64,000 bases of DNA from Atlantibacter sp032062175 (GTDB lineage Bacteria; Pseudomonadota; Gammaproteobacteria; Enterobacterales; Enterobacteriaceae), in assembly GCF_032062175.1 (NCBI RefSeq), contig NZ_DAMBQK010000012.1, positions 60,057-124,056 on the forward strand, read 5' to 3'. Within the stretch, counting starts at the first letter, position 1. The number at the start of each line of letters is the position of its first letter. Below the pieces are notes generated by a model. That model was not told the DNA's origin. It saw only the letters and a list, made by a program, of their open reading frames with translations, and did not search any database. Of this stretch, positions 42,495-50,547 are shown in pieces. Position numbers and translations under genes: made by a program.

Positions 42495-42522
42495 GGCACT
42501 TTTCGGCCCAACGGCACTCCAA
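42495..42522 (+). promoter_or_regulatory. Sigma-E-like promoter of yfeY
   Basis: GGCACTT, a 16-bp spacer and TCCAA lie 32-59 bp upstream of the yfeY ATG. The -35 matches the sigma-E consensus GGAACTT at 6 of 7. yfeY is reported in the E. coli sigma-E regulon. Confidence 0.6.
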
Positions 42523-42553
42523 CGTGGGTTGTTTTTTAAAAAAGGAATCGCGA

Positions 42554-43126
42554 ATGAAACTGCGTTTGCTGGTGTGTGCGGCACCGCTCTTACTTTCCGG
42601 GTGTTCAACCCTTTCGGGGATGAACTGGGGCGCAATGAACCCCGTCAACTGGTTTAGCTCTTCTGTTGAAGTCAGTGAAAACGGCGTCGGCGATATCACC
42701 GCCAGCACGGCGATGGACGAGAAAGCCATCGCCGATGGCCTGGACGGTGACTACCGATTGCGCAGCGGGATGAAAACCGCCAACGGCAACATTGTGCGCT
42801 ATTACGAAGCGCTGAAAGACGACAAGCTGGCGATGGTAATTAACGGCGAGAACGGCACCGTGAGCCGCATTGAGGTGCTGGATCCGGACGTGCAAACCGC
42901 CAGCGGAGTGAAAATCGGCGCTCAATTTAGCGCCCTGTACAGCAAAGCCTACGGCGCGTGCCAGAAGGGCAGCGGCGATGACGCCAGCGCCGTGGAATGC
43001 CTGGCCCCGGACAGCAAACACATCGCGTATCTGTTTACCGGCGAGTGGCGCGGGCCGGAAGGCCTGATGCCGTCTGATGATGCGTTAAAAAGCTGGAAAC
43101 TCAGCAAAATCGTCTGGCGTCGTTAA
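42554..43126 (+). CDS. yfeY: Outer membrane lipoprotein YfeY
   Basis: The 190-residue product (E. coli YfeY 191) has a lipoprotein signal MKLRLLVCAAPLLLSGC with the lipidated cysteine at residue 17, followed by serine, which favours outer-membrane sorting. It belongs to the DUF1131 family and has no known biochemical activity. Mature cysteines in YGACQKG and AVECLAPD may pair. The ATG at 42554 follows AAAGGAATCGCGA, and the start at 42524 would precede the signal peptide. A sigma-E-like promoter lies upstream. yfeX follows. Confidence 0.93.
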   Translation: MKLRLLVCAAPLLLSGCSTLSGMNWGAMNPVNWFSSSVEVSENGVGDITASTAMDEKAIADGLDGDYRLRSGMKTANGNIVRYYEALKDDKLAMVINGENGTVSRIEVLDPDVQTASGVKIGAQFSALYSKAYGACQKGSGDDASAVECLAPDSKHIAYLFTGEWRGPEGLMPSDDALKSWKLSKIVWRR

Positions 43127-43226
43127 GCACGGCGATCTTGCGCGTGGGCAAGGCGCGGCGCGAAAAATCAGGTAAAATGCCGGGCATCTCTGGTCACGTT
43201 CCGTGGCCTTGTTTTCAGGAGGAGAG

Positions 43227-44126
43227 ATGTCTCAGGTTCAAAGTGGCATTCTGCCCGAACATTGCCGCGCCGCGATTTGGATTGAAGCGCGGGTATCCGA
43301 CAATCTGGATGCGGTGCGCGAAGGTTGTAAAGCGTTTAACAGTAAGCTGGCCGGGCTACGGGCGGCCTTCCCCGACGCGCATTTGGGCGCGGTGGTGGCC
43401 TTCGGGCACGACGTCTGGCGCGATATCAGCGGCGGCGTGGGCGGCGAAGAGCTGAAAAACTTCGCGCCGTTGGGCAAAGGCCTTGCGCCCGCCACTCAGC
43501 ACGATTTACTGATCCATATTCTGTCGCTACGTCACGACGTGAATTTCTCCGTGGCTCAGGCGGCCATCGCCGCCTTTGGCGACGCGATTAGCGTGGTGGA
43601 GGAAACTCACGGCTTCCGCTGGGTGGAAGACCGCGATCTCAGCGGCTTTGTCGACGGTACCGAAAACCCGGCCGGGGATGAAGTGCGTCGCAGCGTCGCG
43701 GTGATTAACGACGGAATGGACGCGGGTGGCAGCTACGTGTTTGTTCAGCGCTGGGAGCATAATCTCAAACAGTTGAACCGGATGAGCGTGCCGGATCAGG
43801 AGATGATGATTGGCCGCACCAAACAGGATAACGAAGAAATCGACGGCGATGCGCGCCCGGTGACTTCGCACCTGACCCGCGTCGATCTCAAAGAGAACGG
43901 CAAAGGGCTGAAGATTGTCCGCCAAAGCCTGCCGTACGGCACCGCCAGCGGCATCCACGGCCTTTACTTCTGCGCCTACTGCGCCACCCTGCGCAACATC
44001 GAACAGCAGTTACTGAGCATGTTCGGCGACCTGGACGGCAAACGCGACGCCATGCTGCGCTTCACTAAACCGGTGACCGGCGGCTACTATTTTGCGCCGT
44101 CGCTGGACCGCATCAACAGTTTGTAA
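43227..44126 (+). CDS. yfeX: Dye-decolourising (DyP-type) haem peroxidase YfeX
   Basis: YfeX is a cytoplasmic DyP-type haem peroxidase of the EfeB-related group; E. coli YfeX oxidises porphyrinogens. The 299-residue product equals the E. coli length, starting MSQVQSGILPEHCRAAIWIEA after AGGAGGAG. The GXXDG signature is in GFVDGTENP (about residues 141-149), providing the distal aspartate. The proximal histidine is in PVTSHLTRVDL (about 215). An in-frame ATG eight codons upstream is less likely. ucpA and murRQP, found next to yfeX in E. coli, are absent here. Confidence 0.95.
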   Translation: MSQVQSGILPEHCRAAIWIEARVSDNLDAVREGCKAFNSKLAGLRAAFPDAHLGAVVAFGHDVWRDISGGVGGEELKNFAPLGKGLAPATQHDLLIHILSLRHDVNFSVAQAAIAAFGDAISVVEETHGFRWVEDRDLSGFVDGTENPAGDEVRRSVAVINDGMDAGGSYVFVQRWEHNLKQLNRMSVPDQEMMIGRTKQDNEEIDGDARPVTSHLTRVDLKENGKGLKIVRQSLPYGTASGIHGLYFCAYCATLRNIEQQLLSMFGDLDGKRDAMLRFTKPVTGGYYFAPSLDRINSL

Positions 44127-44269
44127 TCTCTGCACAGCGCGGTTTTCTGCCGCGCTTATTCTCTTTTCGACTTCCAAATCACCAAACGGTATATAAAAGC
44201 GTTACTGCTTTAACACGCGTTATAAATACACTGAGGCCAGGATCGACATCACATTTATAAGGGTGCGTA
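44127..44269 (+). promoter_or_regulatory. cysP promoter region
   Basis: The 143-bp spacer contains A/T-rich CCAAATCACCAAACGGTATA and several TATAAA-like hexamers, close to what I recall of the E. coli CysB-activated cysP promoter. Exact CysB sites cannot be set by eye. Confidence 0.45.
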
Positions 44270-45283
44270 ATGGCCGTTAAATCAGCGAAAAAAATTTGCA
44301 GTGCGCTTGCAGTCCTGGTGTTAGCTGGCCCTGCGCAGGCAACTGAATTACTGAACAGTTCTTACGATGTGTCTCGCGAGCTGTTTTCCGCGCTTAACCC
44401 GCCGTTCGAGGCGCAATGGGCGCAGGAAAATAACGGCGATAAGCTGACCATCAAGCAATCTCACGCCGGCTCGTCGAAACAGGCGCTGGCGATTTTGCAG
44501 GGCTTAAAGGCAGACGTTGTAACTTATAACCAGGTCACCGACGTGCAGATCCTGCATGACAAAGGCAACCTGATCCCGGCGGACTGGCAGAGCCGTTTAC
44601 CGAACAACAGCTCGCCGTTCTACTCCACTATGGCGTTCCTGGTGCGTAAGGGTAACCCTAAAAATATTCATGACTGGAATGACCTGGTGCGTTCCGACGT
44701 GAAGCTGATCTTCCCGAATCCGAAAACCTCCGGCAACGCGCGTTACACCTATCTCGCGGCCTGGGGCGCAGCCGATAAAGCAGACGGCGGCGATAAAGCC
44801 AAAACCACCCAGTTTATGACCCAGTTTCTGAAAAACGTTGAAGTGTTCGATACCGGCGGACGCGGCGCGACCACCACCTTTGTTGAGCGCGGCCTGGGCG
44901 ACGTGCTGATTAGCTTTGAGTCGGAAGTGAACAACATCCGCAACCAGTACGCTAAAGAAGGCTTCGAAGTGGTGGTGCCGAAAGTCAACGTGCTGGCGGA
45001 ATTCCCGGTGGCCTGGGTGGATAAAAACGTCAAATCCAACGGCACTGAGAAAGCGGCGAAGGATTATCTGAACTATCTCTACAGCCCGAAAGCGCAGACC
45101 ATCATCACTGATTATTACTACCGTGTGAATAACCCGGACGTGATGGCGAAACTGCAGGATAAATTCCCGCAGACCGAACTGTTCCGCGTGGAAGACCAGT
45201 TCGGTAGCTGGCCTGAAGTGATGAAAACCCATTTCAACAGCGGCGGCGAACTGGACAAGCTGTTAGCGGCGGGGCGTAAGTAA
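44270..45283 (+). CDS. cysP: Thiosulfate-binding periplasmic protein CysP
   Basis: CysP captures thiosulfate (and sulfate) for the CysUWA importer. The 337-residue product (E. coli 338) has a signal peptide (KICSALAVLVLAGPAQA). Mature motifs include LLNSSYDVSRELFSALNPPF, SHAGSSKQA and NPKTSGNARYTYLAAWGAA, which line the anion pocket. The ATG follows AAGGGTGCGTA. Its TAA overlaps the cysU ATG (TAATG), the first of several couplings in cysPUWAM. Confidence 0.97.
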   Translation: MAVKSAKKICSALAVLVLAGPAQATELLNSSYDVSRELFSALNPPFEAQWAQENNGDKLTIKQSHAGSSKQALAILQGLKADVVTYNQVTDVQILHDKGNLIPADWQSRLPNNSSPFYSTMAFLVRKGNPKNIHDWNDLVRSDVKLIFPNPKTSGNARYTYLAAWGAADKADGGDKAKTTQFMTQFLKNVEVFDTGGRGATTTFVERGLGDVLISFESEVNNIRNQYAKEGFEVVVPKVNVLAEFPVAWVDKNVKSNGTEKAAKDYLNYLYSPKAQTIITDYYYRVNNPDVMAKLQDKFPQTELFRVEDQFGSWPEVMKTHFNSGGELDKLLAAGRK

Positions 45284-46116
45284 TGTTTGCAGTTGCTACC
45301 CGCCGGGTGCTTCCGGGCTTTACGTTAAGCCTGGGCACCAGCCTGCTGTTTGTCTGCCTGATTTTGTTATTGCCGTTAAGCGCGTTAGTGATGCAGCTAG
45401 CCCAGATGAGCTGGGCGCAGTACTGGGACGTGGTGACCAACCCGCAGGTGGTCGCCGCCTATAAAGTCACGCTACTGTCAGCGGGTGTCGCCTCCGTGTT
45501 TAACGGCGTGTTCGGCCTGCTAATGGCGTGGATTTTGACCCGCTACCGCTTTCCGGGGCGCACCATTCTTGATGCGCTGATGGATTTACCCTTTGCGCTG
45601 CCCACCGCCGTGGCGGGTTTGACCCTGGCGTCGCTGTTTTCAGTCAACGGCTTGTACGGCGAATGGCTGGCGATGCTGGATATTAAAGTCACCTACACCT
45701 GGCTGGGTATCGCGGTGGCGATGGCGTTTACCAGTATCCCGTTTGTGGTGCGTACCGTGCAGCCGGTGCTGGAAGAGTTAGGCCCGGAATATGAAGAAGC
45801 GGCGGAAACCCTCGGTGCCAGCCGCTGGCAGAGCTTTACCCGCGTGGTATTGCCGGAGCTGTCTCCGGCGCTGATGGCGGGCGTAGCGCTGTCGTTTACC
45901 CGCAGCCTGGGCGAGTTCGGCGCGGTGATCTTTATTGCAGGTAACATCGCCTGGAAAACGGAAGTCACCTCGCTGATGATTTTCGTGCGTTTGCAGGAGT
46001 TTGATTACCCGGCTGCCAGCGCCATCGCCTCGGTGATCCTGGCGGCCTCGCTGCTGCTGCTGTTTGCTATCAATACATTGCAAAGTCGCTTTGGCCGACG
46101 CGTGGTAGGTCACTAA
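45283..46116 (+). CDS. cysU: Sulfate/thiosulfate ABC permease CysU (CysT)
   Basis: CysU is one of two inner-membrane permeases of the sulfate/thiosulfate importer. The 277-residue product equals the E. coli length. Six hydrophobic helices are visible. The EAA loop that contacts CysA is EEAAETLGASRWQSFTRVVLP (about 170-190). Start and stop overlap cysP and cysW by TAATG. Confidence 0.97.
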   Translation: MFAVATRRVLPGFTLSLGTSLLFVCLILLLPLSALVMQLAQMSWAQYWDVVTNPQVVAAYKVTLLSAGVASVFNGVFGLLMAWILTRYRFPGRTILDALMDLPFALPTAVAGLTLASLFSVNGLYGEWLAMLDIKVTYTWLGIAVAMAFTSIPFVVRTVQPVLEELGPEYEEAAETLGASRWQSFTRVVLPELSPALMAGVALSFTRSLGEFGAVIFIAGNIAWKTEVTSLMIFVRLQEFDYPAASAIASVILAASLLLLFAINTLQSRFGRRVVGH

Positions 46117-46991
46117 TGGCGCAGGTTACAGAATTGAAAACGTACGGTAAGCCTGGCACCAACTGGGGAAAATGGTTTCTGATTGGCACCGGCGTGCTGG
46201 TAAGCGCGCTGATTCTGGTCGTACCGATGGCGTATATCTTCATTCAGGCCTTCAGCAAAGGGCTGATGCCGGTGCTGCAAAACCTGGCCGAGCCGGACAT
46301 GCTGCACGCCATCTGGTTGACGGTGCTTATCGCGCTGATCACCGTACCGGTTAACCTGGTGTTCGGCACCTTACTGGCATGGCTGGTGACGCGCTTTAAC
46401 TTTCCGGGCCGCCAGTTGCTGCTGACCCTACTGGATATCCCGTTTGCGGTTTCCCCGGTGGTGGCCGGTCTGGTGTATCTGCTGTTCTACGGCTCGAACG
46501 GCCCGCTCGGCGGCTGGCTGGGCGATAACGATTTGCAGGTGATGTTTGCCTGGCCTGGCATGGTGCTGGTGACCATATTCGTGACCTGTCCGTTTGTGGT
46601 GCGCGAGCTGGTGCCGGTGATGCTGAGCCAGGGCAGTAATGAAGACGAAGCCGCTATTTTGCTGGGCGCGTCCGGCTGGCAGATGTTCCGCCGCGTGACC
46701 CTGCCGAATATTCGCTGGGCACTGTTGTACGGCGTGGTGCTGACCAATGCCCGCGCCATCGGCGAATTTGGCGCGGTGTCGGTGGTTTCTGGCTCCATTC
46801 GCGGTGAGACTCTGTCGCTGCCGCTGCAAATCGAATTACTTGAGCAGGATTACAACGCGGTTGGCGCCTATACCGCCGCTGCGCTGCTGACGTTAATGGC
46901 AATTATGACCCTGTTTTTAAAGAGTGCGTTGCAATGGCGTTTGCACAATCAGGAAAAGCGCCAGCAACAGGAGAGCAATCATGAGCATTGA
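46116..46991 (+). CDS. cysW: Sulfate/thiosulfate ABC permease CysW
   Basis: CysW pairs with CysU in the membrane channel. The 291-residue product (E. coli 291) has six hydrophobic helices and the EAA loop DEAAILLGASGWQMFRRVTLP near residues 175-195. The polar C-terminal tail QWRLHNQEKRQQQESNHEH overlaps the start of cysA by 11 bp, so translation of the ATPase is coupled. Confidence 0.97.
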   Translation: MAQVTELKTYGKPGTNWGKWFLIGTGVLVSALILVVPMAYIFIQAFSKGLMPVLQNLAEPDMLHAIWLTVLIALITVPVNLVFGTLLAWLVTRFNFPGRQLLLTLLDIPFAVSPVVAGLVYLLFYGSNGPLGGWLGDNDLQVMFAWPGMVLVTIFVTCPFVVRELVPVMLSQGSNEDEAAILLGASGWQMFRRVTLPNIRWALLYGVVLTNARAIGEFGAVSVVSGSIRGETLSLPLQIELLEQDYNAVGAYTAAALLTLMAIMTLFLKSALQWRLHNQEKRQQQESNHEH

Positions 46992-48066
46992 GATTTCCAG
47001 AATTAAAAAATCGTTTGGCCGCACCCAGGTGCTTAATGATATTTCTCTGGATATCCCATCCGGCCAGATGGTGGCACTGTTGGGGCCGAGCGGTTCCGGC
47101 AAAACCACGCTGCTGCGTATTATCGCAGGCCTGGAACACCAGACCAGCGGGCATATCCGCTTCCACGGTACTGACGTCAGCCGTTTACACGCCCGCGACC
47201 GTAAAGTGGGTTTTGTGTTCCAGCACTACGCGCTGTTCCGCCATATGACGGTGTTCGACAACATCGCGTTTGGCCTGAGCGTGCTGCCGAAGCGCGAGCG
47301 CCCGAGCGCGAGCGCCATCAAACAAAAAGTGACCCAGTTGCTGGAGATGGTGCAGTTAGCGCATTTAGCAGACCGCTTCCCGGCCCAGCTTTCCGGCGGC
47401 CAGAAACAGCGTGTCGCTCTGGCGCGCGCGCTGGCCGTTGAGCCGCAAATTCTGCTGCTGGATGAACCTTTCGGCGCGCTGGACGCCCAGGTGCGTAAAG
47501 AACTGCGCCGTTGGCTGCGTCAACTGCATGAAGAACTGAAATTCACCAGCGTGTTCGTGACCCACGATCAGGAAGAAGCCATGGAAGTGGCGGACCGCGT
47601 CGTAGTGATGAGCCAGGGCCATATCGAACAGGCCGATGCGCCGGAGCGCGTCTGGCGCGAGCCGGAAACCCGCTTCGTGCTGGAGTTCCTCGGCGAAGTG
47701 AACCGCCTGCACGGCACCATTCGCGGCAGCCAGTTCCACGTTGGCGCGCACCGCTGGCCGCTGGGCTATGCGCCTGCACATCAGGGACCGGTCGATCTGT
47801 TCCTGCGCCCGTGGGAAGTCGACGTTAGCCGCCGCACCAGCCTGGATTCGCCGCTGCCGGTGCAGGTGCTGGAGGTGAGCCCGCGCGGCCACTATATGCA
47901 ATTGGTGGTACAGCCACTCGGCTGGTACGATGAAACCTTAACCGTTGTTTTACGGGAAGATTATGTTCCGCATCGCGGCGAGCGGCTGTTTGTTGGCCTG
48001 CAACACGCCCGCTTGTATAACGGCAACGAGAAAATTGAGAGTATTGCTCTCGCTGAGACAGCTTGA
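46981..48066 (+). CDS. cysA: Sulfate/thiosulfate import ATPase CysA
   Basis: CysA is the ATPase of the importer. The 361-residue product (E. coli 365) begins MSIEISRIKKSFGRTQVLND. Walker A GPSGSGKTT is at 35-43, signature LSGGQKQRVALARAL at about 135, Walker B ILLLDEPFGALD at about 155, and the switch histidine in FVTHDQEEA. A C-terminal TOBE-type regulatory domain starts at about 240. ATG 46981 is the family start; the in-frame ATG 19 codons upstream lies inside cysW. It ends in a terminator before cysM. Confidence 0.97.
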   Translation: MSIEISRIKKSFGRTQVLNDISLDIPSGQMVALLGPSGSGKTTLLRIIAGLEHQTSGHIRFHGTDVSRLHARDRKVGFVFQHYALFRHMTVFDNIAFGLSVLPKRERPSASAIKQKVTQLLEMVQLAHLADRFPAQLSGGQKQRVALARALAVEPQILLLDEPFGALDAQVRKELRRWLRQLHEELKFTSVFVTHDQEEAMEVADRVVVMSQGHIEQADAPERVWREPETRFVLEFLGEVNRLHGTIRGSQFHVGAHRWPLGYAPAHQGPVDLFLRPWEVDVSRRTSLDSPLPVQVLEVSPRGHYMQLVVQPLGWYDETLTVVLREDYVPHRGERLFVGLQHARLYNGNEKIESIALAETA

Positions 48067-48088
48067 TAGTTTGTTGCGATCGACGATG

Positions 48089-48115
48089 TGAAAGCGGCTT
48101 CGTAGCCGCTTTTTT
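48089..48115 (+). terminator. Terminator between cysA and cysM
   Basis: AAAGCGGCT-tcgt-AGCCGCTTTTTTT forms a 9-bp stem with a T tract, 23 bp after cysA. It may attenuate readthrough into cysM. Confidence 0.85.
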
Positions 48116-48135
48116 TATGCTCTGGAAAGACTGAC

Positions 48136-49047
48136 GTGAATACATTAGAACAAACGATTGGCAATACGCCGCTGGTCAAACTACAGCGTATGGGGCCGGA
48201 TAACGGCAGTGAAATTTGGGTCAAGCTGGAAGGCAATAACCCTGCGGGGTCGGTAAAAGATCGGGCGGCGCTGTCGATGATCGTCGAAGCGGAAAAGCGC
48301 GGCGACATCAAACCCGGCGATACCTTAATCGAGGCCACCAGCGGCAATACCGGCATTGCGCTGGCGATGATTGCGGCGCTGAAAGGCTACCGCATGAAGC
48401 TGCTGATGCCGGACAACATGAGCATGGAGCGCCGCGCGGCGATGCGCGCGTACGGCGCGGATCTGGTGCTGGTGACTAAAGAGCAGGGCATGGAAGGCGC
48501 GCGCGATCTGGGACAGGAAATGGCGGATCGCGGCGAAGGTTACATCCTCGACCAGTTCAACAATCCTGATAATCCTCTGGCGCATTACCGTACCACCGGC
48601 CCGGAAATCTGGCGTCAAACCGATGGGCGCATCACCCATTTCGTCTCCAGCATGGGCACTACCGGTACTATTACCGGCGTCAGCCGCTTTTTGCGCGAAC
48701 AGGCAAAACCCGTGACGATTGTCGGCCTGCAACCGGAAGAGGGCAGCAGCATTCCGGGCATCAGGCGCTGGCCGGAAGAATACATGCCGGGCATTTATAA
48801 TGCTGACTTAGTGGATGCTGTGCTGGATATTCATCAGCGAGAAGCAGAAAATACTATGCGCGAGTTAGCCAGCCGTGAAGGCATCTTCTGCGGCGTGAGT
48901 TCCGGCGGGGCCGTGGCTGGCGCTTTGCGGGTGGCGCGTGAAAATCCAGGCGCAATTGTTGTAGCGATTATCTGCGATCGCGGCGACCGTTATCTCTCGA
49001 CCGGCGTATTCGGTGAAGAGAGCTACGCGCAGGGAGCAGGCATTTAA
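48136..49047 (+). CDS. cysM: Cysteine synthase B (O-acetylserine sulfhydrylase B), GTG start
   Basis: CysM makes cysteine or S-sulfocysteine from O-acetylserine and sulfide or thiosulfate with PLP. The 303-residue product equals the E. coli length, from a GTG start. The PLP lysine is at about 41 in NPAGSVKDRAAL; the asparagine loop is EATSGNTGIALAM. The phosphate loop is SSMGTTGTITGVSRF. GEEGSSIPG-type EEGSSIPGIRRW distinguishes CysM from CysK. It lies 69 bp downstream of cysA beyond a terminator, with pdxK following. Confidence 0.97.
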   Translation: MNTLEQTIGNTPLVKLQRMGPDNGSEIWVKLEGNNPAGSVKDRAALSMIVEAEKRGDIKPGDTLIEATSGNTGIALAMIAALKGYRMKLLMPDNMSMERRAAMRAYGADLVLVTKEQGMEGARDLGQEMADRGEGYILDQFNNPDNPLAHYRTTGPEIWRQTDGRITHFVSSMGTTGTITGVSRFLREQAKPVTIVGLQPEEGSSIPGIRRWPEEYMPGIYNADLVDAVLDIHQREAENTMRELASREGIFCGVSSGGAVAGALRVARENPGAIVVAIICDRGDRYLSTGVFGEESYAQGAGI

Positions 49048-49101
49048 GCCGCTTCTGTGTTCGCGGATAGCATGCCCTGATGACCAGGGAAGGATAAAAG
49101 G

Positions 49102-49947
49102 ATGACCGCAATCTTATTTGGCGACGGGCAGCGTGCGCTGCGCACGGATATTATTTCCGTTCAGTCGCAGGTGGTGTACGGCAGCGTGGGCAACAGTATC
49201 GCCATTCCCACGCTGCAACAGGCAGGCTTCAGGGCTATGGCCGTTCCCACGGTACTGCTCAGCAACACGCCGCATTATCCCAGTCTGTACGGCGGAGCCA
49301 TTCCTGACGAGTGGTTTAAAGGCTATCTCAACGGCCTGCTGGAACGCGATGCGGTGCGGCATGTGAAGGGGATTATTACCGGCTACCTCGGCAGCGTCGG
49401 GCAGGCGGAGATCCTCGCCGGCTGGCTTGAGCAGGTGCGCGAACGCTATCCGCATCTCTGGGTGATAATCGATCCGGTAATGGGTGATACCGACAGCGGC
49501 ATCTATGTGAAGCAAGAATTGCCGCAGGCCTATCGCGAACGACTATTGCCGCTGGCGACCGGCATCACGCCTAACGCCTTTGAACTGGAGCGCCTGACGG
49601 GCCGCGCCAGCCCCACCTTAGCCCAGGCGGTAGACGCCGCCAGAACGCTGCTGACCGGGAACACAAAGTGGGTAGCGGTCACCAGCGCGCCAGGCGAGGA
49701 TCTGCCGTCTGACCGTATGCAGGTGGCTCTGGTGACAGCGCAAAATATCGAGGTGTTTGTTCATCCTCGCGTCAATGCGGAGCTGAAAGGGACGGGGGAT
49801 CTGTTCTGTTCGGCGCTGGCGGGCAAACTGCTACAGGGCGTGAGCCTTCCCGAAGCAGTGAAAGGGGCGAGCGACCGGGTTGTCGACGTGATGCGCCACA
49901 CGCTGGCGTTAGGGTTTGATGAACTGGCGCTGCCGGAACATCCCTGA
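49102..49947 (+). CDS. pdxK: Pyridoxal/pyridoxine/pyridoxamine kinase PdxK
   Basis: PdxK phosphorylates the B6 vitamers and hydroxymethylpyrimidine using ATP. The 281-residue product (E. coli 283) is a ribokinase-fold protein. Its N-terminal SVQSQVVYGSVGNSIAIPTLQQAG region binds substrate. VIIDPVMGDTDSGIYV and TPNAFELERLTG are family motifs. The anion hole and catalytic aspartate are in ELKGTGDLFCSALAGKLL near residue 230. The ATG follows AGGGAAGGATAAAAGG. It is convergent with crr across a shared terminator. Its product supplies PLP for neighbouring CysK and CysM. Confidence 0.96.
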   Translation: MTAILFGDGQRALRTDIISVQSQVVYGSVGNSIAIPTLQQAGFRAMAVPTVLLSNTPHYPSLYGGAIPDEWFKGYLNGLLERDAVRHVKGIITGYLGSVGQAEILAGWLEQVRERYPHLWVIIDPVMGDTDSGIYVKQELPQAYRERLLPLATGITPNAFELERLTGRASPTLAQAVDAARTLLTGNTKWVAVTSAPGEDLPSDRMQVALVTAQNIEVFVHPRVNAELKGTGDLFCSALAGKLLQGVSLPEAVKGASDRVVDVMRHTLALGFDELALPEHP

Positions 49948-49957
49948 GTGAGCAGGA

Positions 49958-49990
49958 TAAAAAAATGGCGCCTTTCGGCGCCATTTTTAC
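49958..49990. terminator. Bidirectional terminator between pdxK and crr
   Basis: AAAAAATGGCGCC-tttc-GGCGCCATTTTTA has a 7-bp stem extended by A-T pairs, and lies 12 bp after pdxK and about 11 bp beyond crr. Confidence 0.88.
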
Positions 49991-50000
49991 TAAAGCAGCA

Positions 50001-50504
50001 TTACTTCTTGATGCGGATTACCGGCGTTTCGCCTACGGTCACGCTACCAGACAGCTTATTCAGCTCTTTGATTTCGTCCATATTGGAAATAACAACCGGC
50101 GTCAGCGTGGATTTGGCTTTCTCTTCCAGCAGCGGCAGATCGAATTCGATAACCGGATCGCCAACTTTCACGCGTTGACCTTCTTCAGCGATACGCTTGA
50201 AGCCTTCGCCTTTCAACTCAACGGTATCGATACCGAAGTGAACGAAAAGCTCAATGCCGCTATCGGACTCGATAGAGAAGGCGTGGTTGGTTTCAAAGAT
50301 TTTACCGATGGTGCCGTCAACCGGTGCAACCATTTTGTTACCGGTTGGTTTGATAGCAATACCATCACCAACGATTTTTTCCGCGAACACTACATCCGGC
50401 ACATCTTCAATATTAACGATTTCGCCAGACAGTGGAGCAACGATCTCAATGGTTCCGGTGTCGCTATTGCCTTTGTCACCGAACAGTTTACTAAATAACC
50501 CCAT
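50001..50504 (-). CDS. crr: Glucose-specific PTS enzyme IIA (IIA-Glc)
   Basis: IIA-Glc passes phosphate from HPr to glucose IIBC, and its phosphorylation state controls adenylate cyclase and inducer exclusion. The 167-residue product (E. coli 169) begins MGLFSKLFGDKG, an amphipathic membrane-binding helix. The two active-site histidines are in ETNHAFSIES (His74) and LFVHFGIDTV (His89). A two-residue deletion lies near residue 12-15 compared with E. coli. It is last in ptsH-ptsI-crr, 43 bp after ptsI. Confidence 0.98.
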   Translation of the reverse strand: MGLFSKLFGDKGNSDTGTIEIVAPLSGEIVNIEDVPDVVFAEKIVGDGIAIKPTGNKMVAPVDGTIGKIFETNHAFSIESDSGIELFVHFGIDTVELKGEGFKRIAEEGQRVKVGDPVIEFDLPLLEEKAKSTLTPVVISNMDEIKELNKLSGSVTVGETPVIRIKK

Positions 50505-50547
50505 TAGCCTTCTCTCCTAAGCAGTAATTTGGGCCGCATCTCGTGGA

